NCBI GenBank assembly: GCA_020073445.1 | Contig: JAIQFE010000039.1 | Location: 1-49,548 of the forward strand | Direction of reading: 5' to 3' | Source: Terriglobia bacterium | GTDB lineage: Bacteria; Acidobacteriota; Terriglobia; Bryobacterales; Bryobacteraceae | Length of the DNA stretch: 49,548 nucleotides | Shown: positions 26,506 through 35,718 of the stretch, piece after piece | Layout of the letters: every line of letters starts with the position of its first letter | How positions within the stretch are numbered: position 1 is the first letter of the stretch | Position numbers and translations under genes: made by a program | Notes under the pieces: model-generated | What the model was told of the DNA's origin: nothing | Seen by the model: only the letters and a program-made list of their open reading frames with translations | Databases searched by the model: none

Positions 26506-28928
26506 GTGCGTTGCACCTCCATGGGTTGAATTTGGACGAACTGCGTCGCATGTACAGGAGTCTCGCGTTCCAGCCACGCATCTTTCGCCAGCGCTTTGGA
26601 GCGAGCCAGGCGATCCAGCAGCTTCTTTTTGTCTGCATCCGTGGCGTACACAGTTTCTTTGCGAATCTTCTCGATACCCAGGCGCTCGACGAAATCGTAG
26701 CTGCGTTCGAGATAATTTGCGTTTTCGCGATAGTACTGAAAGAAGAGATCGCACGTTTCCATCGCCTGATCCGTAGTCTCCACCGTGATCAGCAGATCGG
26801 CCTTGCGAACGGATTTACCGGCAGCTCCTCCCACTACGACCTGCCAGCTTCCTTCTTGGCCCACCATCCCCAGATCCTTGACCGTGGCCTCAGCGCAATT
26901 CCGCGGGCATCCTACAACGCCCATCTTGAACTTGTGCGGCGTGAACAGATTCTCCAGGCGACGCTCCAGTTCAATACCGGCACGTGTGGAATCCTGTACA
27001 CCAAAGCGGCAGAACTCCGTGCCCACACATGTTTTGACCATGCGGACGCCTTTGGTGTAGGCCTGGCCCGAAGGCATGCCCAGCTCGGCCCAGACTTTCG
27101 GAAGATCCGCTTTCTTGATGCCCAGCAGATCGATGCGCTGGCTTCCGGTAACCTTCACCATCGGCACTTTGTACTTGTCGGCGACGTCCGCGATGCGGCG
27201 CAGTTCGTCGGGAGTGGTCACGCCTCCGCGCATGCGGGGCACCACGGAAAACGTCCCGTCCTTCTGGATATTGGCGTGAACCCGGTCGTTGATGAAGCGC
27301 GCCGAGCGGTCTTCTTCGTGTTCGCCGCACCACACCATGTCGAGCATGTAGCTCAGCGCCGGCTTACACACCTCGCAACCCTTGCGATTGCCATATACAT
27401 TGAGCACCTCTTCCACCGACTTGAGCTTCTGCCCGCGGATGATGTCGCGAAGCTGTTCGTAGGAGAACGGGACGCAGGCGCACAAAGTGGTCCGAGTCTC
27501 TTCCTGGAAATCCGGCGTAACCGCGCGGAGCAGCTTTTCGCAGAGACCCGTGCAGCTTCCGCAACTCGTAGACGCGCGCGTCGATTCCTTCAGCCCGGCG
27601 AGGGTCGTGATGCCACGGGCGTGAATCGCCTGAATGATGTCGCCTTTGCGAACCCCATTGCAGCCGCAGATGGTTTCGCTGTCCGGCATGTCGGCCACTT
27701 CCCTGCCCGGATCGGCGTCGCGCGGCGGAAACAGAATCTGGCGGCGATGCGGCGTAAGATCGGTCCCGCTGCGCATCCATTCCATGTACAGATGCTCGTC
27801 TTCGATGTCTCCCACCAGGATCATTCCATGCAGGCGGTTGTCCTTGAGCAGCAGCTTCTTATACGTGCCGAGCGCGGGATCCTCATAGGTAACAGCCTCG
27901 ACGCCCGGTTCGGACTCGTCGATCGATCCGGCCGAGAAAATGTCGACCCCCATGATCTTCAGCTTGGCCGCGGGAGAAGCGCCCGTAAATGCCTGCCCGG
28001 TGTTCCCTGTGATGGCCGATGCCAGCACGCGGCCCTGATCGAACAGCGGCGCAACCAATCCGAACGTTTGTCCACGATGCTCCGTACATTCGCCCACCGC
28101 GAAGATATGCGGATCGGATGTCGCCATGTAGTCATCGACGACAATCCCCCGGCGAACCTCTAGCCCCGCGCGGCGAGCCAACTCCGCATTCGGCCGGATG
28201 CCGGCGGCGATCACGACCAGCTCGGCTTCCATCTCTTCGCCCGAAGCGAAGCGCAGGCCGTCGACCCGGCCGTTGCCGAAAAGAGCAGCCGTTTGCTGAG
28301 GCAGCATGACGCGGATGCCGAGGCTCTCGATCTTGCGCTTGAGATACTCCCCGCCGGTCGAATCGAGCTGCCGCTCCATCAGCGTGTCCATCAGATGGAC
28401 CACCGTAACGTCGCAGCCTCGAACCTGCAGGCCTCGGGCAGCCTCCAGACCCAGGAGCCCACCGCCAATCACCGCGGTTTTCAGGCCGGGACGGGCTTGC
28501 TCCAACAGGGCTCTAGTGTCATCAAGGGTACGGAACACGTGCACGTTCTTTTTGTCGACACCTGGGATCGGAGGGATGAACGCGCTGCTTCCCGTTGCCA
28601 GGATCAGCTTGTCGTACTCGGTTTCGCCGCCATCTTCATCGATCACGACTCGCCTTTCGCGGTCGATTCCGACGATCTTCACGCCCAGCCGGGCGCGGAT
28701 ATCGTGCGTCTGGTACCACTCGATATCGTTGATGACGATTTCTTCAGGAGACTTTTCGCCCGCCAGCACCAGAGACAGCAGGATGCGATTGTAGTTCGCA
28801 TGCGTCTCATCGCCGAAGATCGTGATTTCGAAGTTGTGAGGCTGCTTGAGGATCTGCTCGACGCAGGCCACGCCCGCCATCCCATTGCCCACCACCACAA
28901 GTTGCTGCTTCATGGTTTGCGTCGTCAT
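26502..28928 (-). CDS. nirB: NAD(P)H nitrite reductase large subunit
   Basis: The true start is ATG 28928, overlapping the nitrate reductase stop by 4 bp; the longer frame to 29558 is antisense or overlap. The protein has 808 residues, close to the usual 840. Order: FAD domain with VVVGNGMAGVACVEQIL (10-27), NAD domain with TAVIGGGLLGLEAARGL (151-167), a BFD-like [2Fe-2S] domain with C421/C423/C456/C459, a second Cys pair set (C483, C485, C518, C521), and the siroheme/[4Fe-4S] domain with C634/C640 and C674/C678 (TCVGTEFC and GCPRNC). It catalyses six-electron reduction of nitrite to ammonium using NAD(P)H in the cytoplasm. NirD follows directly. Confidence 0.95.
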   Translation of the reverse strand: MTTQTMKQQLVVVGNGMAGVACVEQILKQPHNFEITIFGDETHANYNRILLSLVLAGEKSPEEIVINDIEWYQTHDIRARLGVKIVGIDRERRVVIDEDGGETEYDKLILATGSSAFIPPIPGVDKKNVHVFRTLDDTRALLEQARPGLKTAVIGGGLLGLEAARGLQVRGCDVTVVHLMDTLMERQLDSTGGEYLKRKIESLGIRVMLPQQTAALFGNGRVDGLRFASGEEMEAELVVIAAGIRPNAELARRAGLEVRRGIVVDDYMATSDPHIFAVGECTEHRGQTFGLVAPLFDQGRVLASAITGNTGQAFTGASPAAKLKIMGVDIFSAGSIDESEPGVEAVTYEDPALGTYKKLLLKDNRLHGMILVGDIEDEHLYMEWMRSGTDLTPHRRQILFPPRDADPGREVADMPDSETICGCNGVRKGDIIQAIHARGITTLAGLKESTRASTSCGSCTGLCEKLLRAVTPDFQEETRTTLCACVPFSYEQLRDIIRGQKLKSVEEVLNVYGNRKGCEVCKPALSYMLDMVWCGEHEEDRSARFINDRVHANIQKDGTFSVVPRMRGGVTTPDELRRIADVADKYKVPMVKVTGSQRIDLLGIKKADLPKVWAELGMPSGQAYTKGVRMVKTCVGTEFCRFGVQDSTRAGIELERRLENLFTPHKFKMGVVGCPRNCAEATVKDLGMVGQEGSWQVVVGGAAGKSVRKADLLITVETTDQAMETCDLFFQYYRENANYLERSYDFVERLGIEKIRKETVYATDADKKKLLDRLARSKALAKDAWLERETPVHATQFVQIQPMEVQRT

Positions 28929-31108
28929 GAATTGGCTCCAGAGCGCTCTACTCGGACGGCGCACTGCTTGTAATTCGGCTCCCGAGAGATCGGATCGAAG
29001 GCGTCCTGTGTAACTTCGTTCACGTTGGTCTCCGCGAAATGGAAGGGCATGAACACCTGTCCCGGCGCAGTAATTTCTGTGAGCCGCAGCTCGACGGCGC
29101 GCACACGGCCCCTTCGCGAGACGATGTCGACCGAATCGTGACTGCGCAGCCCGAGCACCTTCGCATCGCGCGGATTCATCTCCAGCCAAGCCCTCGGTGA
29201 CAGGCGCTCCAGAATCGGCACTTCGCGCGTCTTCGTGCGCGTATGCCAGTGCTCGACCGTTCGTCCCGTGTTCAGCACGAATGGGTATTTCCCACCGGGT
29301 TGTTCCGGGAACGGAGCCCAGTCCGCACAGATCAACTTGGCGCGGCCATCGGCCGTCTGAAATTCGCCGTCGGTGTAGAGGCGCGATGTGCCGTTCGGCG
29401 CGGCTCCCTCGGTCAGCGGCCACTGCACGGCGCCGTGCTCGGCTAGCAGAGCGTAGCTGATGCCGGAATAGTCGCAGAGCCTGCCCTTCGACACCCGCCG
29501 CCACTCGTTGAACGCGTCCTCGACCGTGGTCCAGCCCGGATACAATTCGTCGCGCCATCCAAGCTTTTCCGCGACCGCAAGAAAAATGTCGAAATCCGAG
29601 CGAGCCTCACCCATGGGCTGCACCGCCTGGTTAACCTTGCTCACACGGCGCTCGGAGTTGGTGTAGGTGCCTTCTTTTTCGCCCCAGATCGCAGCCGGCA
29701 ACACCAGATCCGCGAGCTCAGTCGTCGGCGTCGGATGGTATCCATCCTGGACGACCAGAAACTCGAGATTCGACAGCCCGTGCCGAAGGACATCTTGATT
29801 GGGGTACGACACGAGAGGATTCGTCGCGATGATCCACAACGCGCGAATCTTCTTGGCGACGGCCGCCTCGACAATATCGGGATACGCCAGGCCGCGCTTA
29901 GCCGGCAGCCGCGATTCGTCCACGCCCCAGATTGCAGCTAGTTCGCCACGATCCGTAGGGTTGTCAAACTTGCGATAGCCCGGCAGGCTCGACGTGAACC
30001 CAGCCTCGCGAGTGCCCATGGCGTTGCACTGACCGGTGATGGAAAAGGGCGAGGCTCCCGCCCGCCCGATATGTCCCGTCAGCAACGCCAGGTTGCAGAT
30101 CGCGTTCACAGTCGCAGTGCCGAGAGTGCTGTGATTCACACCCATCGTCCAGCCGATGAAGCCGGCCTTAGCGCGGCCGTATAGGAGCGCCGTCTTGAAA
30201 ATCACTTCTTGACTGATGCCGGTGATCTCGGCGACGCGTTCCGGCGTATATGCTTCGAGGAAACGCTCGAGTTCCGTGAACCCTGCCGTGTGCTTCTCTA
30301 GGTACTCGCGATCGATCAGGTTGTAGCGGATTAGAATATACGCGATGCCATTGAGCAGCGCCAGGTCGGAACGAGGCTTAACCGGCAGATGCATGTCCGC
30401 CATCATGGCCGTCTTGGACACCCGCGGATCGGCCACGATCAGGGTCTTATTGCGATTTGCTTCCAGGTACTGGCACAGGATCGGATGGTTGTCGGCCAGA
30501 TTCGCGCCGACCAACAGAATCACATCGGCACGTTCCAGATCCTCGTAGGCTCCCGGAGGTCCATCGCTGCCGAACGACACCTTGTATCCGGAAACCGCGC
30601 TAGCCATGCACAGCGTCGTATTGCCGTCGTAGTTATTCGTCCCGAAGCCGAGCTGCACCAGCTTGCCCAGCGTATAGAACTCCTCCGTCACCAACTGGCC
30701 TGTGCTCAGCACGCCCAGGGATTCCGCGCCGTATTTCGCTTGCGTGGCCCGGAAGCGCTCCGTCATCACAGTGAGCGCCTCATCCCACCCGACGCGCACC
30801 AGCTTGCCGTTCTTCCGCAGCATCGGATACTTGGCGCGATTCTCCGCGTCGATCGTGTAGTGTTCGGAGAGTCCCTTGGGACACAGCTTGCCCCGATTCA
30901 CCGGATGCATCGCGAAGGGCCGGGACGCGACAGCACGGCCATCTTTCACGCCGATCTCGATCCCGCAACCGACCGAACAGTAGCCGCAGGTGGTGGGCAC
31001 CCAGTGGTCCGGAATCTTCTTCGCCGACGTGTAGCCGGTCGATTCACTGCGTTCGAACGCATACTCTTCGCTCAGATTGTCGAGGCCGACAGTGCGCTTC
31101 CAGTTCAT
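28925..31108 (-). CDS. Assimilatory-type nitrate reductase, Mo-bis-MGD catalytic subunit
   Basis: The protein has 727 residues; ATG at 31108 with AAGGAG 7 nt upstream overlaps the previous stop by 4 bp. An N-terminal [4Fe-4S] site is present (C41, C44, C48, C76: CGYCSVGC and GKLCPKG), followed by the molybdopterin oxidoreductase domains, including GWTMGVNHSTLGTATVNA and TGHIGRAGASPFSITGQCNA near 350, and the C-terminal dinucleotide-binding domain ending in SREPNYKQCAVRVE, typical of NarB/NasA. It has no twin-arginine signal and no C-terminal [2Fe-2S] extension of the Klebsiella NasA kind. It reduces nitrate to nitrite in the cytoplasm. Its electron partner is most likely the fused Fe-S/membrane subunit encoded just upstream rather than NAD(P)H or ferredoxin. 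Confidence 0.92.
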   Translation of the reverse strand: MNWKRTVGLDNLSEEYAFERSESTGYTSAKKIPDHWVPTTCGYCSVGCGIEIGVKDGRAVASRPFAMHPVNRGKLCPKGLSEHYTIDAENRAKYPMLRKNGKLVRVGWDEALTVMTERFRATQAKYGAESLGVLSTGQLVTEEFYTLGKLVQLGFGTNNYDGNTTLCMASAVSGYKVSFGSDGPPGAYEDLERADVILLVGANLADNHPILCQYLEANRNKTLIVADPRVSKTAMMADMHLPVKPRSDLALLNGIAYILIRYNLIDREYLEKHTAGFTELERFLEAYTPERVAEITGISQEVIFKTALLYGRAKAGFIGWTMGVNHSTLGTATVNAICNLALLTGHIGRAGASPFSITGQCNAMGTREAGFTSSLPGYRKFDNPTDRGELAAIWGVDESRLPAKRGLAYPDIVEAAVAKKIRALWIIATNPLVSYPNQDVLRHGLSNLEFLVVQDGYHPTPTTELADLVLPAAIWGEKEGTYTNSERRVSKVNQAVQPMGEARSDFDIFLAVAEKLGWRDELYPGWTTVEDAFNEWRRVSKGRLCDYSGISYALLAEHGAVQWPLTEGAAPNGTSRLYTDGEFQTADGRAKLICADWAPFPEQPGGKYPFVLNTGRTVEHWHTRTKTREVPILERLSPRAWLEMNPRDAKVLGLRSHDSVDIVSRRGRVRAVELRLTEITAPGQVFMPFHFAETNVNEVTQDAFDPISREPNYKQCAVRVERSGANS

Positions 31109-32628
31109 GCGGCTCTCCTTTCGCCGGAGGTGAACGCTGCGGCGATATTCTTAGGCACTACGCTTACGAAGAACAGATAGCGCCCCAACCATTCGCCCGC
31201 CAGCGCCGCTGCGAATGCCGCCGCGATGATCCCGCCGCGCGTCGCCACCAGCGGGAGGACGACACCGGCGACGCCCAGAACAGCCAGCCGGGTCACGAAG
31301 AGATTCTGCAAACGGCCCGATAGCAGCAGGGACGAAGCCCGCAATTCGAACACCTCCGATCGGGAAAGCCACAGGAATTTGAGCAGTTGCGTTATCAACT
31401 GGCTGGATGCACCCGCAATTGCCGCGATACGGACCCACGAGGGAACGTTTCCCTCGAGCATCTGCACAAACAGCGGTCCCAGCATCAGGGCGGTGGAATA
31501 AAACTCGGCCAGGGTGTAAGTGCTGAACCACGCTGGACGCGCGGGAACAACATAAATCCGCGCCGAGCACGTGACGCCGGCGATTCCCGCGATGAACGTC
31601 AGCATGCCGACGATGCCCCGCCCCTGCATATCGAACCACAGCATTCCGGCAAATGCGCTGGCGGCCCCGGCGAACAACGACAGCGTCAGCACCTCGCGGC
31701 TCAGCCATGACCGCCGCAGACCCTTGAGCGCGCGCCACGCGTAGATCGGGCGCCCAAGATGCAGCGTTGAAGCTCCCAAGCTGATACCCGCGAGCCCGAG
31801 CGATGCCAGCGCCGCGATCGTTAGTCCCGTGCCGCGGCCCAGCATGTCGAGCAGCCACAGCACCGCGAACGCGCCCACGGAGAGCTGTGTGAGGACCAGC
31901 ATGAAAACCAGTGGCCAGTGTGGATGTTCCGGCTCCACGCGGTGCAGGTCCACGCGCCCCGTATCCGGCACCAGATTCTCGGGCAGCGTGACACGCGTCG
32001 TAGAAATGCTATCGTCGGCCGAAGGCAGTCCGGGAGCATTCGCCGACAGATAATCGCGGCGCCATTCGGCGACATTCACGATTTCGATCGCGATCGCGCC
32101 TTCCGGACACGCGGAGACACACGCCGGAGCCATCCCATCGTCCAGCCGGTTGTGGCACATGTCGCACTTGCCGACCACGCCGCGCTCGGCGTTGTACTGC
32201 GGCACTCCGTAAGAGCAGTTCCAGGTGCAGTATTGGCAGCCGATGCAGGTATCGGCGCTGTGCAGGACCACGCCCGTCTTGGCATCCTTTGTATAAGCTT
32301 CTACCGGACACCCGATCAGGCAGGATGGCTCGACGCAGTGGTTGCAGCCCATCGAGAGGTGATAGCGCTGCGTGTGGGGATAATGCCCACCCTCAAGTTC
32401 GCCCACTCGCCGCCAGTTCAGCTCGGCCGGATTGCCGTTCTGCTCGTTGCACGCAACCACGCAGCACTTGCAGCCGATACACTTCGTCATGTCGAAGTGA
32501 AATCGATACTGTTCACCCGCTTCCAGGGGTCGCGCGGGTATCAGTGGCCTTGGCTCGATCTCGATTTGCACCAGAGATTTGGCCACGGTAGAAAGCAGCG
32601 CGCTCTCCATCAGCGGTAGCGTGGTCAT
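31105..32628 (-). CDS. Fused DmsB-like four-cluster Fe-S protein and DmsC-like membrane anchor
   Basis: The protein has 507 residues. The first ~200 residues are a DmsB/NrfC-type ferredoxin with sixteen cluster cysteines in four sets: C50/C53/C56/C60, C95/C98/C103/C107, C128/C131/C134/C138 and C155/C158/C170/C174. Residues about 240-500 are a DmsC-like anchor with about eight membrane helices (WPLVFMLVLTQLSVGAFAVL, then MLTFIAGIAGVTCSARIYVV). In dimethyl sulphoxide reductases these are separate proteins that take electrons from menaquinol. Here they are fused and placed first in the nitrate operon, 4-bp overlapping the Mo subunit, and neither carries a Tat signal, so the complex should face the cytoplasm. 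ATG at 32610 (residue 7) is an alternative start. Confidence 0.88.
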   Translation of the reverse strand: MTTLPLMESALLSTVAKSLVQIEIEPRPLIPARPLEAGEQYRFHFDMTKCIGCKCCVVACNEQNGNPAELNWRRVGELEGGHYPHTQRYHLSMGCNHCVEPSCLIGCPVEAYTKDAKTGVVLHSADTCIGCQYCTWNCSYGVPQYNAERGVVGKCDMCHNRLDDGMAPACVSACPEGAIAIEIVNVAEWRRDYLSANAPGLPSADDSISTTRVTLPENLVPDTGRVDLHRVEPEHPHWPLVFMLVLTQLSVGAFAVLWLLDMLGRGTGLTIAALASLGLAGISLGASTLHLGRPIYAWRALKGLRRSWLSREVLTLSLFAGAASAFAGMLWFDMQGRGIVGMLTFIAGIAGVTCSARIYVVPARPAWFSTYTLAEFYSTALMLGPLFVQMLEGNVPSWVRIAAIAGASSQLITQLLKFLWLSRSEVFELRASSLLLSGRLQNLFVTRLAVLGVAGVVLPLVATRGGIIAAAFAAALAGEWLGRYLFFVSVVPKNIAAAFTSGERRAA

Positions 32629-32916
32629 GCGCCGGTCCTGTTGAGATACACGTATCCCTTTTCCGCCACGAAGGCTCCTTTGCCAGACAAAGAAATGACA
32701 CGGTTCGCGACAAAGCGACGGTCTGATTCTCGACGACTTGGAAACAACTCCGCTGGGAGTTTAAAGGTGGGAAGCGAACAAGGTCCCGGGATTGCCCCGG
32801 AAAACCCGTTTGTTTCGCAGGCGAGCTAAGAGCATCTTAGCAGAGATACGGCCCTTTGGGAAGATTAGAGTTATAAGATTCTTTTTATGAGCACGATAAG
32901 ACCGGTCCTGGGCCGT
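32629..32916. promoter_or_regulatory. Probable promoter region of the nitrate operon
   Basis: This 288-bp gap precedes the first gene of the nitrate run and must contain its promoter, as the gene to the right is read in the same direction and ends at 32917. I looked for a sigma-54 TGGC-TTGC pair and an Fnr/NarL-like site and did not find a convincing one. No regulator gene for nitrogen control lies nearby. Confidence 0.4.
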
Positions 32917-34059
32917 CTAATTCGTGTGGAGCGTAAGCTTCTGGACCCTCCAGTTGCCGATCTCCCCCACATATAGTTCGTTATCGGTGCGGCAACTGAT
33001 GGCATTGACGGTGCCGAACTCCTTCGGCAGCTTGCCGGCTTTGCCGAACTTGCCGACGACCTTCCCGCTCAGATCCATCTTGTAAATCTCCCCATCCACG
33101 TCGATATTCTCGGGCGGGTTGGAGTTGGAACTGTAGAGGAATGGACGGGGACCCGGCGTGATGCAGATCGCTGCCGGAGCTCCGATATTCGATATCTGCG
33201 TCTTGAAATTGCCGTCACCGTCGAAGACTTGAATGCGTTTATTCCCGCTATCCGCGACGTACACATTCCCCTGCGCATCAATCGCGATTCCGTGGACGAT
33301 ATTGAACTGGCCGTTCTCGGTCCCCCTGGATCCCCAGGATTTTATGAACTTGCCGTTCTTGTCGAACTTCGCGACGCGGGAGTTGCCGTAGCCGTCAGCT
33401 ACATAGATGTTGCCTGCCGCGTCCCACGCAACGTCGGTCGGACGCTGAAACACGTCGCTCTGCTGGCCAGCGCCCGGGAGCGCTCCGCCGCGCCCTCCGC
33501 GTCCCGCAGGAGCCTGACCACCGGGGGCAGCGTTCGCTCCTGCGCCTCGCCCTGCGCCAGGTCCGGCGCCAGGACCACCTCCGAAAGCCGGCGGTGCTGC
33601 GGTAGGCAGCCGCTCCGACTCGGATTTTCTGCCGAGCAATAGTTGCACTTGCCCATTCGGATCAAACTTGATGACCATGCTGGCCATCTGATCGACCACC
33701 CAGATGTTGTCCTGCGGATCGATTCGCACCTGCTGAGCGACCAGGAATGCATAGGAATCCTGTCCAATCTCGCGAATGAACTTCCCGTTCTTATCGAACT
33801 GGAACAGCCGCGAGCCTCCGTGGGCGAAGGGCCGCGCGGTGCCGATGGAGATGGTCGGATGGCCGGTGCGCGTATAGACGAAAATATCGCCCTTGGAGTT
33901 GGTGGCGACGCCTGCGGCTTCACCTAGATGAATATTGGCTGGAAATTTCAGCAGGTCGGCGTTGGAATCGAAGGCGATTTCCGGCACAGAAGACTGGGCG
34001 CCCGCAGGCATGCCCGAGATGAGCGCAGCGGCCAAAAGAACCTGGAAATGATGTCTCAT
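32917..34059 (-). CDS. Secreted NHL-repeat propeller protein (first of a pair)
   Basis: ATG at 34059 with AGGAG 7 nt upstream is the start; the frame to 34281 overlaps the preceding gene. The product has 380 residues with a signal peptide ending near AGAQS. NHL blades recur: GVATNSKGDIFVYTR near 50, VRIDPQDNIWVVDQMASMVIKF near 105, PTDVAWDAAGNIYVADGYG near 225, and GIAIDAQGNVYVADSGNKRI near 275. A Gly/Ala/Pro-rich spacer (residues about 175-215) splits the propeller, which the paralogous neighbour largely lacks. NHL propellers bind proteins, nucleic acids or ligands; peptidyl-glycine lyase-type activity is also possible. It follows the paralogue by 8 bp, so the two form an operon. Confidence 0.85.
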   Translation of the reverse strand: MRHHFQVLLAAALISGMPAGAQSSVPEIAFDSNADLLKFPANIHLGEAAGVATNSKGDIFVYTRTGHPTISIGTARPFAHGGSRLFQFDKNGKFIREIGQDSYAFLVAQQVRIDPQDNIWVVDQMASMVIKFDPNGQVQLLLGRKSESERLPTAAPPAFGGGPGAGPGAGRGAGANAAPGGQAPAGRGGRGGALPGAGQQSDVFQRPTDVAWDAAGNIYVADGYGNSRVAKFDKNGKFIKSWGSRGTENGQFNIVHGIAIDAQGNVYVADSGNKRIQVFDGDGNFKTQISNIGAPAAICITPGPRPFLYSSNSNPPENIDVDGEIYKMDLSGKVVGKFGKAGKLPKEFGTVNAISCRTDNELYVGEIGNWRVQKLTLHTN

Positions 34060-34067
34060 GAGTTCTC

Positions 34068-35111
34068 CTATCGGGACGCCGAGACCTTCGCGGCCTGCGG
34101 TTTCAAGATCAGTTTCTGCACCCGCCAGGATTCGATCTCCGCCACGATAATCTCGTTCGGGTTGCGGCAATCCATCATGTGAACCACCTGGAATCCGCCA
34201 AATTCCTTGCTGGCATGGCCGAATCTGCCGAGAATCGTTCCGTCCAATTCCATCTTGTAGATCTCGCCGGTGATATCCCATGAACCTGGAGTGTTGCCGT
34301 TGGGATTGGAATTGGACGTGAACAAGTACTGATGCGGCCCCGGTGAGATGCAGACCGTCCAGGAATCGCCAATGTTGTCGTAAATCGCCTTCGGACCCAG
34401 GTTGTTATCGAACACCTGCATCCGGTGGTTGGCGCGGTCCGCCACGTACACATTGCCTTGCGCGTCCACCGCGATCCCGTGCGGCGTGTTGAACTGGTTG
34501 GGCTCCGAGCCGGGCTTCTCGCTGCCAATCTGCTTGAGGAACCTGCCGTTCTTGTCGTACTTCACGACTCGATGATTGATGTATCCGTCCGAGACGAAGA
34601 TGTTGCCCTGCGCATCCCACGCGACATCGGTCGGGCGCCCGAGGATGTACTTCTCGGCGGGCACGTTCGGCGCCGGCGATTGCGCCACCGCGCCCGCGAC
34701 CGCGTCCGGCCTGTGGCCCAGGACCATGACGATCCGACCCGCGGGGTTGAATTTGAGGACCATGTTGGTTCCCTCGTCGACGGCCCAGATGTTGTCCTCG
34801 GGATCGACACGCACGGAGTGTGCGAACTCGAAGCCGTAATTCCCTTCGCCGATCTCGCGGACGTATTTCCCGGTCTGATCGAATTCGAACAGCCGCGTGT
34901 TCGCGCTTCGCGTATAGACGAAGATGTGTCCCTTTGAGTTGGTCGCCACACCCATGGCTTCGCCCAAATATAAGCCGGGCGGGAATTTCAGGAAATTCGG
35001 CACCGACTCATACGGGATCTCAGGCACGTTTTGCGCCTTCGCCTTGGTCTGCGCGAAGACGGCGCTGCTAAACAAGACCGGGACAACCAACCAGGACAAC
35101 CATCGGCTCAT
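34068..35111 (-). CDS. Secreted NHL-repeat propeller protein (second of a pair)
   Basis: ATG at 35111 (GGAGG just upstream) is chosen over the frame start at 35138 because a signal peptide follows (MSRWLSWLVVPVLFSSAVFAQ). The product has 347 residues. The blades are GVATNSKGHIFVYTRSANTR, VRVDPEDNIWAVDEGTNMVLKF, PTDVAWDAQGNIFVSDGYINHR and GIAVDAQGNVYVADRANHRM, the same order as in the downstream paralogue. It is transcribed first; only 8 bp separate it from the next gene. It probably acts in the periplasm or at the cell surface, ligand unknown. Confidence 0.85.
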   Translation of the reverse strand: MSRWLSWLVVPVLFSSAVFAQTKAKAQNVPEIPYESVPNFLKFPPGLYLGEAMGVATNSKGHIFVYTRSANTRLFEFDQTGKYVREIGEGNYGFEFAHSVRVDPEDNIWAVDEGTNMVLKFNPAGRIVMVLGHRPDAVAGAVAQSPAPNVPAEKYILGRPTDVAWDAQGNIFVSDGYINHRVVKYDKNGRFLKQIGSEKPGSEPNQFNTPHGIAVDAQGNVYVADRANHRMQVFDNNLGPKAIYDNIGDSWTVCISPGPHQYLFTSNSNPNGNTPGSWDITGEIYKMELDGTILGRFGHASKEFGGFQVVHMMDCRNPNEIIVAEIESWRVQKLILKPQAAKVSASR

Positions 35112-35210
35112 ACGAACCTCCAATACTTTCGGACTCACGACGACCTATGAATCTATCACACGAGCCGCGGGACGAGGGCTCTTCACCCCTCATGGGCTCA
35201 ACTCATTGGC

Positions 35211-35702
35211 TCAACGGCGCAGGATGCCGGCCAGTTCGTTCGATCGCTCCGATCCCACCACGACGACGGCGCCACTTGCCAGTTTCAGCCGAACACCCTG
35301 GTGGCCTTTGGCAAGGTAAGCCTTCCCTTCGCGATTGGAGCGGATTCCGTAGCCGCCGTAGTCGCGCTCCGGATCGAACGTGACTGTCTCCGCCGACTGG
35401 ATGTCGGCAAGAGCGATGCGGCGGGTACGCCACAGCCCGCGCAGAGCCACGATAAGCGTTTCGTCTCGAACTTCCGTGACTAGACGGACCGTGATCAGGC
35501 GGAAGTAGACCACCCACAGGAATATGGTCCAGCCGATCACGCGGGCGTTCGACATCGGGTGTTTCCCCCACGGGTGGCCCAGGACCACCTGCCAGATAAG
35601 AAGACCCAGCATGATGCTGGGCGGGACCAACAGAGCAACGCCCACACGGCGCAGCGGCAAACCCTGCTTCTCGAAAAAGCGCTGGCCTGAGTTCTGGCTC
35701 AC
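35211..35702 (-). CDS. Membrane protein with two helices and PH-like C-terminal domain
   Basis: The protein has 163 residues. Two membrane helices lie at about 20-43 (VGVALLVPPSIMLGLLIWQVV) and 55-75 (VIGWTIFLWVVYFRLITV), followed by a soluble beta-rich domain (TEVRDETLIVALRGLWRTRRI, then GAVVVVGSERSNELAGIL) with the strand pattern of bacterial PH domains. Function is unknown. It is the last gene of the efflux run, 16 bp after the TolC-type gene, so it may be an accessory or a co-transcribed passenger. Confidence 0.65.
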   Translation of the reverse strand: MSQNSGQRFFEKQGLPLRRVGVALLVPPSIMLGLLIWQVVLGHPWGKHPMSNARVIGWTIFLWVVYFRLITVRLVTEVRDETLIVALRGLWRTRRIALADIQSAETVTFDPERDYGGYGIRSNREGKAYLAKGHQGVRLKLASGAVVVVGSERSNELAGILRR

Positions 35703-35718
35703 GGCTTTTTATTGTCGA

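Noticed and set aside
28929-29558. N-terminal extension of NirB to 1018 residues
   Set aside because: The added 210 residues are an alternative frame inside the nitrate reductase gene; the flavin-binding motif begins right after ATG 28928, which overlaps the preceding stop as ATGA.
32629-32916. Sigma-54 or Fnr-type control site before the nitrate operon
   Set aside because: No TGGC/TTGC pair at the right spacing and no clear Fnr or NarL palindrome was found by eye.
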